Origin: Mrakia gelida
Lineage: Eukaryota; Basidiomycota; Tremellomycetes; Cystofilobasidiales; Mrakiaceae
Assembly: GCA_024345305.1 (NCBI GenBank)
Contig: BRON01000018.1
Location: 186,001-250,000 of the forward strand
Direction of reading: 5' to 3'
Length of the DNA stretch: 64,000 nucleotides
A program made the position numbers and the translations under genes. The notes beneath the pieces were generated by a model that saw only the letters and a program-made list of their open reading frames with translations, was not told the DNA's origin and did not search any database. Each line of letters begins with the position of its first letter. The stretch's first letter is position 1. This document shows positions 47,063-59,193 of the stretch, one piece after another.

Positions 47063-50000
47063 ATGGCCTCGAAGTGAGTGCGACTTCCGGTTCCCCGAGA
47101 GCGCTCGAGGGACCAAGAGACGAGGGAGGAGGACGAGGGAAGGAAGCAGGAGGTCACCTCCAGCCAGGCCGTCTCAGGCTCGAACAGTCTACCCTCAGCT
47201 GTAAAATCCTTCACAGCGTTGGAAGCTTCGTCCAAGCGTCTCCAGAGCTGTCTGGTTTGACAAAAAAACCTCTCGGGGGAAGGAGGAGTCCATCCTCTCT
47301 GGCCAACGTCATCAAGCTCAACTCCTCCCTCCTCCCTCCCTCCGCCTCTGTTCGACGAACTCACTGACTTCTCGGTGTTCATCTCCCCTTCGCAGAACAT
47401 CAACCAAGAAGGCAGCCTTCTCTCGTCCCACGGAAGAGATCGTCACCATCGCAGACTTCGACAAGGCTTCAAACATCCCTACAGAACCGTCTCTGAACGG
47501 CGACGAAGCCGCTCAGACTTCAATCTCGGAAGCTCGGTGAGTTCTCCCTCACCTCTCGATTCCCTGGTTAAAAGAGCAGGTCCGAGACTGACCCTTCTAC
47601 TTTGGGTCGTCGTTGTTCTGCTTCGACCAGGATCCTGGCAGGAGGAAGCACCATCCTGACCGACGAAGGAACGCTTCGAATCCGACCGTTCAAGCCGTCG
47701 GGATCGAGAGGACTCAAGGCTCTGGTAAGTTCACGTCTTGGAATGCTTACCAGAGTCGACCGAGAAGTCGTTGGAATGTGCACTGACGTCCTTGTCGTCT
47801 CGAAACGTCGCGCTTTCCCTCTTAGATCTCGTTCACGCCTCGCACGTCTCACTTCGATTTACACAACGTCTCCTCTCAATCCGATCCGTTTCGAGGATTC
47901 TACTCTCTATTCTGGATTGGTCTATGTGCGTATGGATCTCTTCGTGCACCAGTCTCCCTCGTGAGAACGTTCTTTTGGCCAGCTCACGTCCCTCCCTTCC
48001 CTCTCGTCTTTTCAGTTCTGTTCGCCCTCCAAACCATGATCGCCTACTACCAAGAGACCGGCAATGTCTTCTCAGGTGCCTTCCTCAGACTCATCTCTGG
48101 CGATGCTCTTGAGCTCGCGATCAGTGACGCCGTAATGGTTGGGTCGAGCTACCTCTGCGTTCCGTTCGTCATGATGATCGAGCGCGGCCTCTTCCCCTAC
48201 TACTGGGTTGGATGTGGGCTGCAGCATGTTGCTCAGCTGCTGTATCTAGCTATCACGGTGACTTGGGTGTTCAACAAGTGAGTTCTCCAGCTTTGCGAGG
48301 CGTGGAGGGAGGCAGAGACTGACGCGAGGCAGCGCGACCTCGACGCTGGAAGCGAAAGGTGGCCTTTTTTGGTACTGACTCGCCTTCTCCCGCAGGTCGT
48401 GGTACTGGGTTCAAGGAGGCTTCCTCGTTCTGCATTGTTTATCGATGCTGATGAAGATTCACAGCTGTGAGTTCGTCTTCCCCGGTCGATGCTTCCTCGT
48501 CGCGTCCGATCTCTTTCCTCGACGAGCTCACCTCTTACCTCGCTCCTCCTTCCCAGACATCGCCTTCAACGGTCAGCTTTCCGACGTTCGAGTTCGTCTT
48601 CCCCGGTCGTTGCTTCCTCGTCGTGTCCGATCTCTTTCCTCGACGAGCTCACCTCTTACCTCGCTCCTCCTTCCCAGACATCGCTCCTCAAGACCGAAGC
48701 TACCCTCTCCAGCCTCCTCGCCTCCCGCTCAGGAGGCCCCTCCCTCGCTCTCGCCGAAGCGAGAAAGGTCGAGCAAGAACACGAGCAAGAACAGGCCAGG
48801 CTCAAAGCCGAAGCTCTCGCTCTCGCTACTCCCGATCATCCCACCCCAACAACCGACAAGGCGACCTCTCCACTTTCGTCCTCGGAGCTTCGACATCGCC
48901 TCGTCTCAGCCCAAGCCAAATCCTCCGCCTCCCCGTCCCTCGCCTCCAACCCCACCTCCAGCACGTCCACTCCTCCCTCCGAACCATCAGTACCGGAACC
49001 TAGGAAGCCCAGCACTCTTACTTTCCATCCCTCGCATCAGATCGCAGACCTCGCGAGTAATATCGACGCGATGCGACTCGAATTGACGAGTACGGGAGTG
49101 AAGGGAGTGGTTTGGCCAGCGAACGTGTCGTTCTGGAACTTCTCGGACTACCTCTTGATCCCTACCCTGTGCTATGAGCAAGAGTACCCGAGGACGAACA
49201 AGTAAGTGGCCTTCTCGGTCTTGAAGGACCTCGACGAGTCGAGATCCTGAAGAGAGATCGAAGGTCGGCTGCTGATCTCTTTCTTCCTTTTCGTTCTCTC
49301 AGGCTTCGACCCGTCTACAGTGAGTTATCAGGACTCTTTCGTGCCTCTTGACACGAGCTTCCTTCACGTGTCGAAGAAGGGAAGCTCGTGCTAAGTCCTT
49401 GTCTCGCGCGCTGACGCTCTCGCCTCTCCTCTCTTCCTCACGTCGTCCTTCTTCTCAGTTCTGGAGAAGATCCTCGCCACGATGGGAACACTCACGTTGA
49501 TCATCGGAGTGACCGAGCATTACATCAGTGAGCAGCAAGTCGATGCGTCCGTCTCCGTTCGAACTCCTCGAGAGCTGACCTCGTCTCGACGCGTCCTTTC
49601 TCTCCAATCAGTCCCTCGTCTACCCGAGGAAGGAGACTCATTCATCGTCGCATTCATCAACCTAGCTCTTCCCATGATGATCAACTGTGAGCCCGAAACT
49701 TCTCGTCTCGGTCGAAACTCATCCCTCCGAATTCTTCGTCCCTCCTTCCCTTCCCTCCTTTGGCCCGAGCCCATCGAGCTGACAATCGCTTCCTCCTCCA
49801 CCCCTCCGCAGACCTGCTCATCTTTTACATCATGTTCGAATGCGTCTGCAACGGCTTCGCTGAGCTCACCTAGTCAGTTCTCCTCCGCTTTCTTCCTCCT
49901 CCCAGCCCGCAACTGATTCGTCCTCTCTTCGACTCGCTTTTAACGACAGCTTCGCCGATCGGGAGTTCTACGGAGCGTGGTGGAACGCGACGAGCTGGGA

Positions 50001-50823
50001 TATCTTCGCGAGGGAGTGGAACAAGCCCGTTCACGTGAGTGCTTTCGTTGTTGACGCGTCGTTGAGGCGGACGAAGGCGTGGATTTGTCTCGTTCCCAGA
50101 CTAGGGATGGATCTGACTCACGTCCTGTCGTTCCTTCGATGCTTCGCTCTTCCCCCAACAGACCTTCCTCCTTCGTCACGTCTACTCCTCAACCCTCGAG
50201 ACAGGCAAGGTGTCTCGCAAATCAGCTTCGTTCCTCACCTTCTTGCTCTCCGCTCTCTGTCACGAGCTGGTGATGTGTGTCGTGAGCAAGAAGATCAGGT
50301 ACGTCCCCCGACTTCCTTTTTCCTCTTCTTGGTTCGATTTCGATTTCATTTGAACCATCGTGCTGAGATCTCGTTCGTCCTCTCGTCCTTCCCCGAAGAC
50401 CCTATCTCTTCGTCCTACAGGTTCGCTCTTCCTCTTCCTCCTTCTTATCTTCCATCCTTCCCTTGATCGCTGATCCCTTCCTTCGGCTCGTTTCTCTTTC
50501 TTATCGCTCTCGTATAGATGGCTCAACTCCCCTTGATCGCGCTCGGTCGACTTCCCTTCGTGAAACAGAACCAAGCGCTCGGGAACGTCGTCTTCTGGCT
50601 AGGGTTGATGTCTGGTTTCCCTCTGCTCGCCATCGCCTATGTGAGCTTGCCCTCCTTCGTCTTCTTCTCAGAACTTCCCTTTCATTGCGTCGCGTCTCGA
50701 ACGAAGGAAGGCGGGGAAGGAAGGGGTGGAAAGGGAGACGCGTGCTGACCTGATTGGCTCTTTTCGCTTGTTTTTCCTCTTCGCGTGTGTTCGGACGCGT
50801 CTTTCCGATAGCTCATGTATTGA
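47063..50823 (+). CDS. ARE1/2: Sterol O-acyltransferase (ARE/SOAT, MBOAT family)
   Basis: ER multipass enzyme that esterifies sterols with acyl-CoA for lipid droplets. It starts with a 4-codon first exon (MAS-K, 47063-47073) and a 322-nt intron. The cytosolic N-terminus reaches IRPFKPSGSRGLKALISF. Membrane part: RGFYSLFWIGLCVWI, FALQTMIAYYQETGNV, LFPYYWVGCGLQHVAQLL and LHCLSMLMKIHSYIAFNGQ. An inserted charged loop (KVEQEHEQEQARLKAEALA) follows. Then come FSDYLLIPTLCYEQEYPRT, ILEKILATMGTLTLIIG, the FYGAWWN motif in FYxDWWN position with NATSWDIFAREWNKPV, and the catalytic His in SALCHELVMCVV. It ends FPLLAIAYLMY, TGA 50821-50823. About 14 introns, two of which are near-identical (48467-48556 and 48586-48677). 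Confidence 0.9.
48471..48684 (+). repeat. Direct repeat: duplicated intron around a 29-nt exon
   Basis: The 93 bases at 48471-48563 recur at 48592-48684 (offset 121) with three substitutions at most that I can count, two of them inside the intron bodies. Each copy contains nearly a whole intron (from GTTCGTCTTCC to CCTTCCCAG) plus the first seven exon bases ACATCGC. Introns are 48467-48556 and 48586-48677; the exon between them is 48557-48585 and encodes the conserved YIAFNGQLSD segment. Confidence 0.9.
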
Positions 50824-51277
50824 GATGGCCACTCTTTTTCGCGTAAACATCTCCACCTCCACCTTTCCGTTCCCATCTCGTTCCCTTTGCTCGTTCTGTA
50901 CCAGTAGCTACCTTCGCTCGAACCTCAGGATCTCGCTCGTTCTCTCGCTCGCTCTTGCCCTCGTCTCTACTCTCGCTCAGCTGTATTTTTCTTACGCGTC
51001 GTTCTCGCCCTTTGATGACTGAACTGATCGAAACCAGACGCGCGGGGAAGGACGACGTTGTTGTTGAAGGTTCACGCGTCTGTTCACGCAGCAGGAGCGA
51101 AATGAAAGGAGGGAGGACGCGCCGCCCTCCTCTGCTCACCAACCACTTCCTCCTCCCCTCCCTCCTCCCCTCCCTCCCTTCTTTCCCTCTCCCCCTCTTC
51201 TCTCTCTTCCACCCTCACCTCTTCCCCTTCACCCTCATCACCACCCTCTCCCCCTTCTCCCTCTTCCAAGTCTAGTC
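50824..51277. promoter_or_regulatory. RNR1 promoter region with MCB-like ACGCGT sites
   Basis: 454 bases between the acyltransferase stop and the RNR1 start. ACGCGT, the yeast MluI cell-cycle box bound by MBF, occurs at 50994-50999 and 51074-51079. The last 150 bases are CT-rich. MBF control of RNR genes is known in yeasts, so S-phase control is plausible. The motif is common in noncoding DNA of this window, though, so this is weak evidence. Confidence 0.4.
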
Positions 51278-54200
51278 ATGTGGGGTGAGTTGAATTCCTT
51301 CCCTTGCCACATCTCTCGCCACCCTCGCCCCTTCTCCTTCCCTTCGCGCTGCTTGCCCTCCTCCCCCTCCCCTTCCCCTCCTTCTCTCTCTCGAAGCTTC
51401 GAGTACTGACTCTCCTCTCTTCTCTCTCCTTTCTTTCTTCTCAGTGTTCAAGCGAGATGGTAGGAAGGAGCGAGTAGCGTGAGTCCTTCTCCCTTCCCTT
51501 TTTTCATCCCCCTCCTTCCCTTCCCTCTTTCCCTTCTCCTCCCTTCGCGTCTTTCCATCCTTTTCTTTTTGTTCTTGTCCTGACGATGCTCTTCTCTCTC
51601 TTCTCCACCTTCTCAGGTTCGACAAGATTACTGCTCGTATCTCCAAGTTGTGTTACGGTCTCGATCCTAAATTCGTTGAGCCCATCGAGTGAGTCCCTCC
51701 TTCCCTTCCTTCTTTTCATTGGAGCATAGCGTACGGACGAGAGGGCCGAGGGGATCCTTCTTGGGAGTGGAGATGGAAAGCATGGATGGCGTCCCAACCA
51801 TCCATCGCCCAGGGCTCGGGGGGTAGAAGATCGCGAAGGAAACAGGACGTGATGGGAGGAAGGAAGGAGGAGGACAATCAAAAGCTGACCGACGCGTCTC
51901 CCTCCCATTTACCTCCTCTTCTTTCTCTTCCCCCTTCTCTCAGGATCACCAAGAAGGTCGCTATGGGTGTCCACCAGGGTGTCACCACCGTCGAGCTCGA
52001 TGTAAGTCCATCCTCTCGTTGCTTCGTTCGATCTTGCACGCGTGGAAGGGGGAAGGAGGAAGGACGTGCGGGAAGGAGAGCAAAAGCTGATCTCTCCTTC
52101 AACCAACCTTCTTTCACGTCCCTCCTCCCGCTTTCATCTAGAACCTTGCCGCCGAGACTGCTGCCTACCTCACCACCAAGCACCCGGATTACGCTATCCT
52201 CGCCGCTCGAATCGCTAGTACGTTTCTCTTCGTCCCTTCCCTTCCCTTCTCTCCACCTCTCGATCGATCGCTGATCAACCTGCGCCCTGGCCCTTCCCTT
52301 CCTTCCTTCCCCTCAGTCTCCAACCTTCACAAGGAGACCAAGAAGACCTTCTCCCATGTCATCAAGGATCTCTACACCTACGTCAACCCCAAGAACAACC
52401 GAGCTTCGCCCATGATTTCCGAGTCGACCTACAACTCGGTCATGAAGAACGCGGAGCAGCTCGACTCTGCCATCATCTTCGACAGGGATTTCCACTACAA
52501 CTTGTGAGTTCTCCCTCTCTTTTCTCTCGCTCTGCTCGTCTTCGAAGGAGTGGGAGAACTCGAAGCTGACTCGTTCGTCTCGTTTCGTTCTTCAACAGCT
52601 TCGGATTCAAGACCCTCGAGCGATCGTACCTTCTTCGAATCGATGGAAACGTCGCTGAGCGTCCCCAGCACATGATCATGCGAGTCGCCGTTGGAATCCA
52701 CGGAGACGATGTCGAGAAGGCTATCGAGACCTACAACCTGATGTCGGAGAGGTACTTCACCCACGCCAGTCCTACTGTGAGTTCTCGACTCGACCTTCCT
52801 CTCTCCCTCCCTTCCTTCCTTCGAATCGAGCTGATCTCGTTGTTCCTCTTCTTTTCTCGACCTCAGCTCTTCAACGCCGGTACTCCTCACCCTCAACTCT
52901 CGTCGTGCTTCCTTGTTTCCATGAAGGAGGACTCCATCGAGGGTATCTACGACACCCTCAAGTCCTGCGCTATGATCTCTAAGACTGGTGAGTTTCCTTC
53001 AGCCCTCGTCGTCGCTCGCTCGCTTCTTCTTTCTCATCTTGAAGCTGACTCGCGACTCTCTTGATGTCCTTTTTTGTTCTTAAGCTGGTGGAATCGGACT
53101 CAACATCCACAACATCCGAGCCAAGGGATCCTACATCGCTGGAACGAACGGATACTCCAACGGAATCGTCCCCATGCTTCGAGCCTACGACGCTACCGCT
53201 CGATACGTCGATCAGGGAGGAAACAAGCGACCTGGAGCTTTCGCGTGAGCCTTCGCTTCCTTCGATCCACTCGCTGAAAGTGCCGTCGTCGTCGTCGTTC
53301 GGAGATGGACGCGAATGAACTCGAGCTCGAAGCTGACTTTCGCCCTCCCCGCCTTGAACAGCATCTACCTTGAGCCCTGGCACGCGGACATCTTCGACTT
53401 CCTGGACCTCAGGAAGAACCACGGAAAGGAGGAGTCTCGAGCTCGAGATCTCTTCTACGCTCTCTGGATCCCCGATCTCTTGTGCGTCGCTCTCGTCCCC
53501 TCCCTCCCCTTCGCTCGTCGAACACCTCGCTGACCTCCTTCGTTCTTTCCTTACCTCCTCTAGCATGAAGCGAGTTGAAGCCAACGGAACCTGGCCCCTC
53601 ATGTGCCCTTCCGAGTGCCCTGGTCTCTCGGACGTCTACGGAGCCGAGTTCGAGGCTCTCTTCGAGAAGTACGAGTCCGAGGGAAAGTTCAGGAAGGTCG
53701 TCGAGGCTCAGAAGCTCTGGTACGCCATCCTCGAGTCTCAGACCGAGACCGGTGGACCCTTCATGCTCTACAAGGTTGGTCCAGCTCCCTTTCTCACTTC
53801 TTCGAGTCGCGGGACTGGTCCTTATCGTCGTCGTCGAGCTCGCGCTGACCTCGTTCCCTTTCCCTCCTCGACCTTGTTCGCCTTTTCTCCAGGACGCTGC
53901 CAACCAGAAGTCCAACCAGAAGAACCTCGGAACCATCAAGTCGTCCAACCTCTGCACTGAGATCATCGAGTACTCCGCTCCCGACGAGGTCGCCGTCTGC
54001 AACTTGGCTTCGATGGCTCTCCCCACCTTCATCGTCGACGGTGTCTACGACTTCCAGAAGCTTCACGACGTCGTCAAGGTCGTCGTTGGAAACTTGAACA
54101 AGATCATCGACGTCAACTACTGTACGTTCTTCTTCTCGTCGCGTTCTTGTTCGTTGGATCAAGAAACGCGTCGCTGACCTCGATCCTCCTCCCTCTCCCC

Positions 54201-56006
54201 TTACTCAGACCCCGTCATCGAGGCTCGAAACTCCAACATGCGACACCGACCTATCGGAGTCGGAGTGCAGGGACTCGCCGACGCCTTCATGATCCTTCGA
54301 ATGCCCTTCGACGGACCCGAGGCCAAGAAGCTCAACATCCAGATCTTCGAGACCATCTACCACGCCGCTCTCGAGGCTTCGTGCGAGCTCGCTCAGAAGG
54401 AGGGAACCTACTCGACCTACCAGGGATCGCCCGTCTCCCAGGGTCAGCTCCAGTACGACATGTGGGGCGTCACCCCTACCGATCTTTGGGACTGGGCTTC
54501 ACTCAAGGAGAAGATCGCCGTTCACGGAATCAGGAACTCGCTGCTCGTTGCTCCTATGCCTACTGCTTCGACGAGTCAGATCTTGGGGTTCAACGAGTGC
54601 TTCGAGCCTTACACTTCGTGAGTCTTCTGTTCATCTTTGGGTCGAGCAGAAGGAGAGACGGACGAACGAACGAAGCTGACCATCGACGCGTCTCGTTCCT
54701 TCTTTCTCTCTCTCTCTCCCTTGCAGGAACATCTACACTCGACGAGTCCTCGCCGGAGAGTTCCAGGTCGTCTGCCCTTGGTTGCTCAGGGATCTCGTCC
54801 TCGAGGGTCTTTGGGACGACGACATGAAGAACAAGATCATCGCTCACGGAGGATCCGTTCAGAACATCGACGAGATTTCGGACGAGATCAAGTGAGTCGT
54901 CTCTTCGTCCATCGTCTCCTCTTCTTCGGCCGACGCTGATCTTCTCTTCTCGTTCATTTGCACCAGGGCCATCTACAAGACCGTCTGGGAGATCTCGCAG
55001 AAGACTGTTATCGACCTTTCTGCTGATCGAGGAGCTTTCATCGACCAGGTTCGTTCTCGTCTCTGCGACGCGTTTCGTGCTCGCTCAAACCTCGAACTGA
55101 CTCGTTCTCCTTCCTCCTCTTCTGCAGTCTCAATCCCTCAACATCCATCTCACCAACCCCACCTTCGGACAGCTCACCTCGATGCACTTCTTCGGATGGC
55201 GACGAGGACTCAAGACCGGAATGTGTGAGTGGTCTCGTCTTCCTCGCGCGTCTCTCGCTCCGTTTTCCTCGTCCTGACTCGATTCCCACCTACCTCCCTC
55301 CTCCCTTCCACAGACTACCTCCGAACCCGACCCGCCGTCAACGCCATCCAGTTCACCCTCTCCAAGGAAGCCATCGACGAAGCCCGAGCCGCCACCTCCA
55401 ACGCCTCCAAAGCCAAAGCCGCTCCCAAAGCTTCCGCTCCCCCTCCTTCCACTCCCGTCAAATCAGCCGTCAACAACCTCGTTGCAGGAGTCCAGAAACT
55501 CACCTTCTCCCCCTCCGCCATCTCCTCCCCTACGCCCTCCCACCTTGCTTCCCCCAACTCCGACGAGGACGAGGAATCCATCCCTGCTCCCCTCAAGGCT
55601 AGCACGAGGCAGGCGCCTCCTCCCATGGCGGCGACCGTTGCGGCCAGCAATGGGTTCTCGCTCTTGAAGAAGAAGGTTGAGAAGGAGAAGGAGGAGGAGA
55701 AGAAGGAGGGAGAGGAGAAGGAGATTACGTTCGAGGAGGCCAAGAGGGCGGCGGCGGAGAGGGCTGAGGGTGAGTCTTCGTTTTCTTTCCCTTCATCTCG
55801 TTTCGTTTCGTCTTGACCGAGTACTAACCTTCATCTCCTTCCTTCCTTCTCTCTTCACAGCCGCTCTCCAGTGCTCCATCGACAACAAGGACGCGTGCCT
55901 GATGTGCTCTGGTGTACGTTTCCCTCCCCCTTCCTTCACCCCCTGCCTTCTCGCTCCCTCAACTAACACCTCGCTGACCTTTCCCTTTCTTCCCCTCTCA
56001 CAGTAA
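51278..56006 (+). CDS. RNR1: Ribonucleotide reductase large subunit
   Basis: Class I enzyme reducing NDPs to dNDPs with the small subunit. The first coding exon is only 7 nt (51278-51284, ATGTGGG). It joins 51445-51478 to give [18 protein letters not shown], the ATP-cone start. The body has [38 protein letters not shown] (active-site Cys), [42 protein letters not shown] (second Cys and Glu), ASMALP and [14 protein letters not shown]. The C-terminal tail is Ala/Pro/Glu-rich and ends [14 protein letters not shown], the swinging-arm Cys pair. The stop codon TAA (56004-56006) stands alone in the last exon. About 17 introns. Confidence 0.96.
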
Positions 56007-56696
56007 CCCCACCTGCATCCCTTCGATCCCTTCTTCCATTCACTCTTACCCTCTCTCTTAGACGACTCCTTTCTCTCACGTCGCTTTCTCGTCTCGTCCT
56101 TTTGCATCTTTCTCTCCCTTCCCCTTCGTTCTAGGTCTTCCGGTTTCCTTTTTCTTTCCTTTGATGCCCCACCTTTCTCGGTAGTTTGTAGTAGTCTAAT
56201 GCTTATGAACTGATTTGCTCCTCTCTTTTCTTGCTCGGACTGGAACGCGTGAAGGGTGAGGAGGAGCAAGACGATTGATCTCTGAGAGGCGAGACGAACA
56301 AGAGATTAGAAGCAAATGGAGGAGATCAGGTTGAGTTGGGTGTCAGGCGTGAGGTGTGAGGTGCGAAGAGCTGGGTGGGTTGGGTTGGGACGGAAGAGGC
56401 GAACGAAAGAGGGAGGGGAGACGCGTCGAGGTCAGTTTTGAGTTCTAGCGCGGTCGGTTTAAACAGCGACGACGACCACGAGAAGAACGAGAATTCGAGA
56501 ATAAGCACAGAGAAAATCAACCATCATAGCAAGTCATCATAAGTATCGTCCATCGATCCGTTCGTCTAAACTGAACTCGCAAAACGCTTGTCGTCTTCGT
56601 CGTCGTCCTTCCTTCGCTCGCTCAGTGAGCGAAACACGCGTCCTTCCCCCCTCCTTGTCATTCCCACCACACCTAGCCTTCGGCCGGCACTCCCGA
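56007..56696. other. Convergent 3' flanks of RNR1 and OMA1
   Basis: 690 bases. The RNR1 side is CT-rich with AT patches (TAGTTTGTAGTAGTCTAATGC). The middle contains GACGCGTC at 56420-56427. Open frames here are low-complexity. No gene or RNA recognised. Confidence 0.55.
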
Positions 56697-59012
56697 TCAC
56701 CACCTCCCCATCCTCTCTCCTCCTAGAAGCACCTGCTGAGGAGCAACTGCGACTCGCCGAGGGAGATGATTCTCCTCCCTGAACGTCTCGTACTGGCCCG
56801 CCATGTCCCCGCAAGTCGGAGAGGCTGCTCGGACATTGAGTGCCTGTGAAATCATGGGTGGGGAGGAAAGGAGGGAGAGAGGGAGGTCAGCGAGAGTTCG
56901 TTCAAAGGAAGGACGCGAGGAAGGGCTGATGGCGACGAACCTCGGGAAGCCAGGACTCGATGGCTTTGATTCGCTTCCCATTCGCTGGGTGGGTGCTCCT
57001 GTTGAACGAGACGGGAAAGAAGGTGGTGTCGGTAAGGGAAGTCAGCACCAAAGTGAGGAAAAGAGCGCGAAACGTGTCGAGACGTACATGAAATCGAGGT
57101 TCGCGACTCCAGCCCAACTCGAGGTGTTGCCTGTTTCCGAATGCGACATCCGAGTCCACATTCTGCTCGAAGGAAAACAAGGAGAAGGATGTGCGTAAGC
57201 ATTCCGAGGACCAGGTTGGGGATCAGGGGAGAACTGAGGAAAGAGCGACGAACTTTGGTGATTCTCGAGGATCGAAACAGGCCTGACGCGACGAGGGGTC
57301 AAAAAGCGAGGGTCAGACAGACGAGAGGTATCAACGAAGGTTTGAGTGAGTGCATACCTTGCTCATGAGACGAAGACCGATGAAGTCGGCTGTCGCAAAG
57401 GAGAAGTGAAGCGAGGAAAGAAGTCAGCGCTGGCGACGCGTCAAAGGAAAAGGTCAAGAACGAACCTTCGCTCTCAGCTTTACGTGAGTTGGGTAACGAG
57501 AGCAGGAAGGTCAAGAGAAGACGAGATAGTCCGACGTCGAGACCGACGGCCTCGAGGACGAAACCGAGGAGGGAGAGGACCTTGAGAGACGACATTCGTT
57601 CGGCTGAGTGTCTGGCGACTGTGGAGAGCGAAGAGGAGAGGAGAGGTCAGCCTGAAGCTTTTCGGACGGATACAGGGTTTCCCGGTTCGAGTTCAGACTC
57701 ACCCTGATGAGCGACCTCTGCGAAGAACGAAAGAAGAGAGGAGGGACGTCAGTACTCGAGCTCGAGAGAACGCGAAGAAGCAGAAGAACGAGCTACGAAC
57801 CGTGTCCCAGTACACTCGCGAGACCATCCTCGTTTGCACAAACAGGTAGGATACCGGTGAAGACGAAGATCTGACAGAGAAAAGAAGAGAAGTGAGCTCG
57901 CTCGCGAGCTCAGCAGTTCGACCACGACGCTTGAGACGAGCAGCTCACCTTCCCTCCAGGCAGAACGAACGCGTTCTTCGTCTTGGGATCGTTGATTACG
58001 AAGACCTGAACCGATCAAGAAACGAGAGGTAAGCTCAGACAAAGCTAAACGCTCGCGAAAGATTCAGGAAGGACTCACCTCCCACTCGATCTCCTCCCCT
58101 CCTTCAGCCTTTTTCATCCCAGCACCACCGGCCGCACTCTTCTCCCACTCATCCCCACCTCCCAGACCCGTGTCCCCAAACAGCCCACCTCCCCACCCAC
58201 CACCTATCGGGGAAGAAGCAGTCGTCGACCCCTTGAGTTTCCCCAATCCTCCTCCTTCAACGATCCTCTTTGCGACTCGCTCGACGAACTTGGAGGTCGG
58301 ATGGGAGGGAGGAAGGATGAGGGACTTGTACTCCCTGAGGGTTTCGTGGAACGTTTGAGCGGCCACTTGACGTTCGGCTGCTGGAGAGAGATCCATGAAT
58401 CGGAGCCGACCTGTTTCGGGGACTCGTTCCAGGCTGGAGGGGAGGGAGAAAGGGAGAGAGAGGGAAGGAGGAGGGTCGAAATCAGCTCGGGTTTAGATGT
58501 GAGCTTGCTCGTTCCCTTCGTTCCCTTAGCCTCCTTCGTTCTTCGACTCCGCCCGCCCTTTAAAAGGTCAGTTGTACTCACTGGTAAGCGTAGTAGCCTC
58601 CTCCCCCAACGATTCCTAACACCGCGAGCTTCTGCTTGGGATAGAGCGAGTTGAAGAACCCTCTCGCTCCTCCTCCGTTTCCTCCATTCGACCCTCCTCC
58701 TCCTCCTCCTCCCCATCCCGTCCCTCCTCCTCCCTGTTGACTCTTGCCCCCTCTCGGCGTCGGAGAAGGGATATCAATGATCGTCTCGTTCTTGTTCTTG
58801 TCCTTGTTCGCCTCGAGAACCTTCTTGTTGAACTCGGAGAGGATATCAGGGAAAGGGCCACGCTGACGAGAACCGGGGAAACGGTTGTACTGGTTCGAAC
58901 GAGGAGGGAGGGAGGAGAGCAGACGGCGAGACGTTGATATCAGGAGGAGGGGGGAGAGGCGAGGTGGTAGGAGAGGTTTCCGAGGTGGTGGTGGCAGCAG
59001 TCGTTTGAGCAT
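56697..59012 (-). CDS. OMA1: Mitochondrial metalloendopeptidase OMA1
   Basis: Zinc protease (M48) of the inner mitochondrial membrane, acting in stress-induced processing and quality control. Starts MLKRLLPPPPRKPLLPPRL at 59012, an Arg-rich presequence, then YNRFPGSRQRG and a Gly-rich insert. A membrane segment follows near LAVLGIVGGGGYYAYQ. Then come ERVPETGRLRFMDLSP, FVINDPKTKNAFVLPGG, FTGILPVCANEDGLASVLGH and EVAHQVARHSAERM: the HEVAH zinc motif. Downstream are the SEADFIGLRLMSKACFDP third-ligand region and THPANGKRIKAIESWLPE. It ends GGERMGRW, TGA 56697-56699. HEVAH is split: His ends one exon, and a 15-nt exon (57703-57717) supplies most of the rest. About ten introns. Confidence 0.92.
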
Positions 59013-59193
59013 TGGGGGTGGAAGCAGTTGAAGGGAAGGAGCAGAAAGAGGTGAGCTCGCTCGCTGGAGTTTTCGAAGGGGTTCGAAGGCGCTCGCGTCA
59101 TCTTTCGGCTTCGTTCCGGCTTCGAAGGAAGATTTTCTTTTCGACGAGAAGAGAGCGAGATAATGTCAAGATATGAAAGCAAAACGATGCGGA

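Noticed and set aside
50994..51079. MCB elements as proof of MBF control of RNR1
   Set aside because: ACGCGT is frequent throughout the noncoding DNA of this window, so two copies are not diagnostic.
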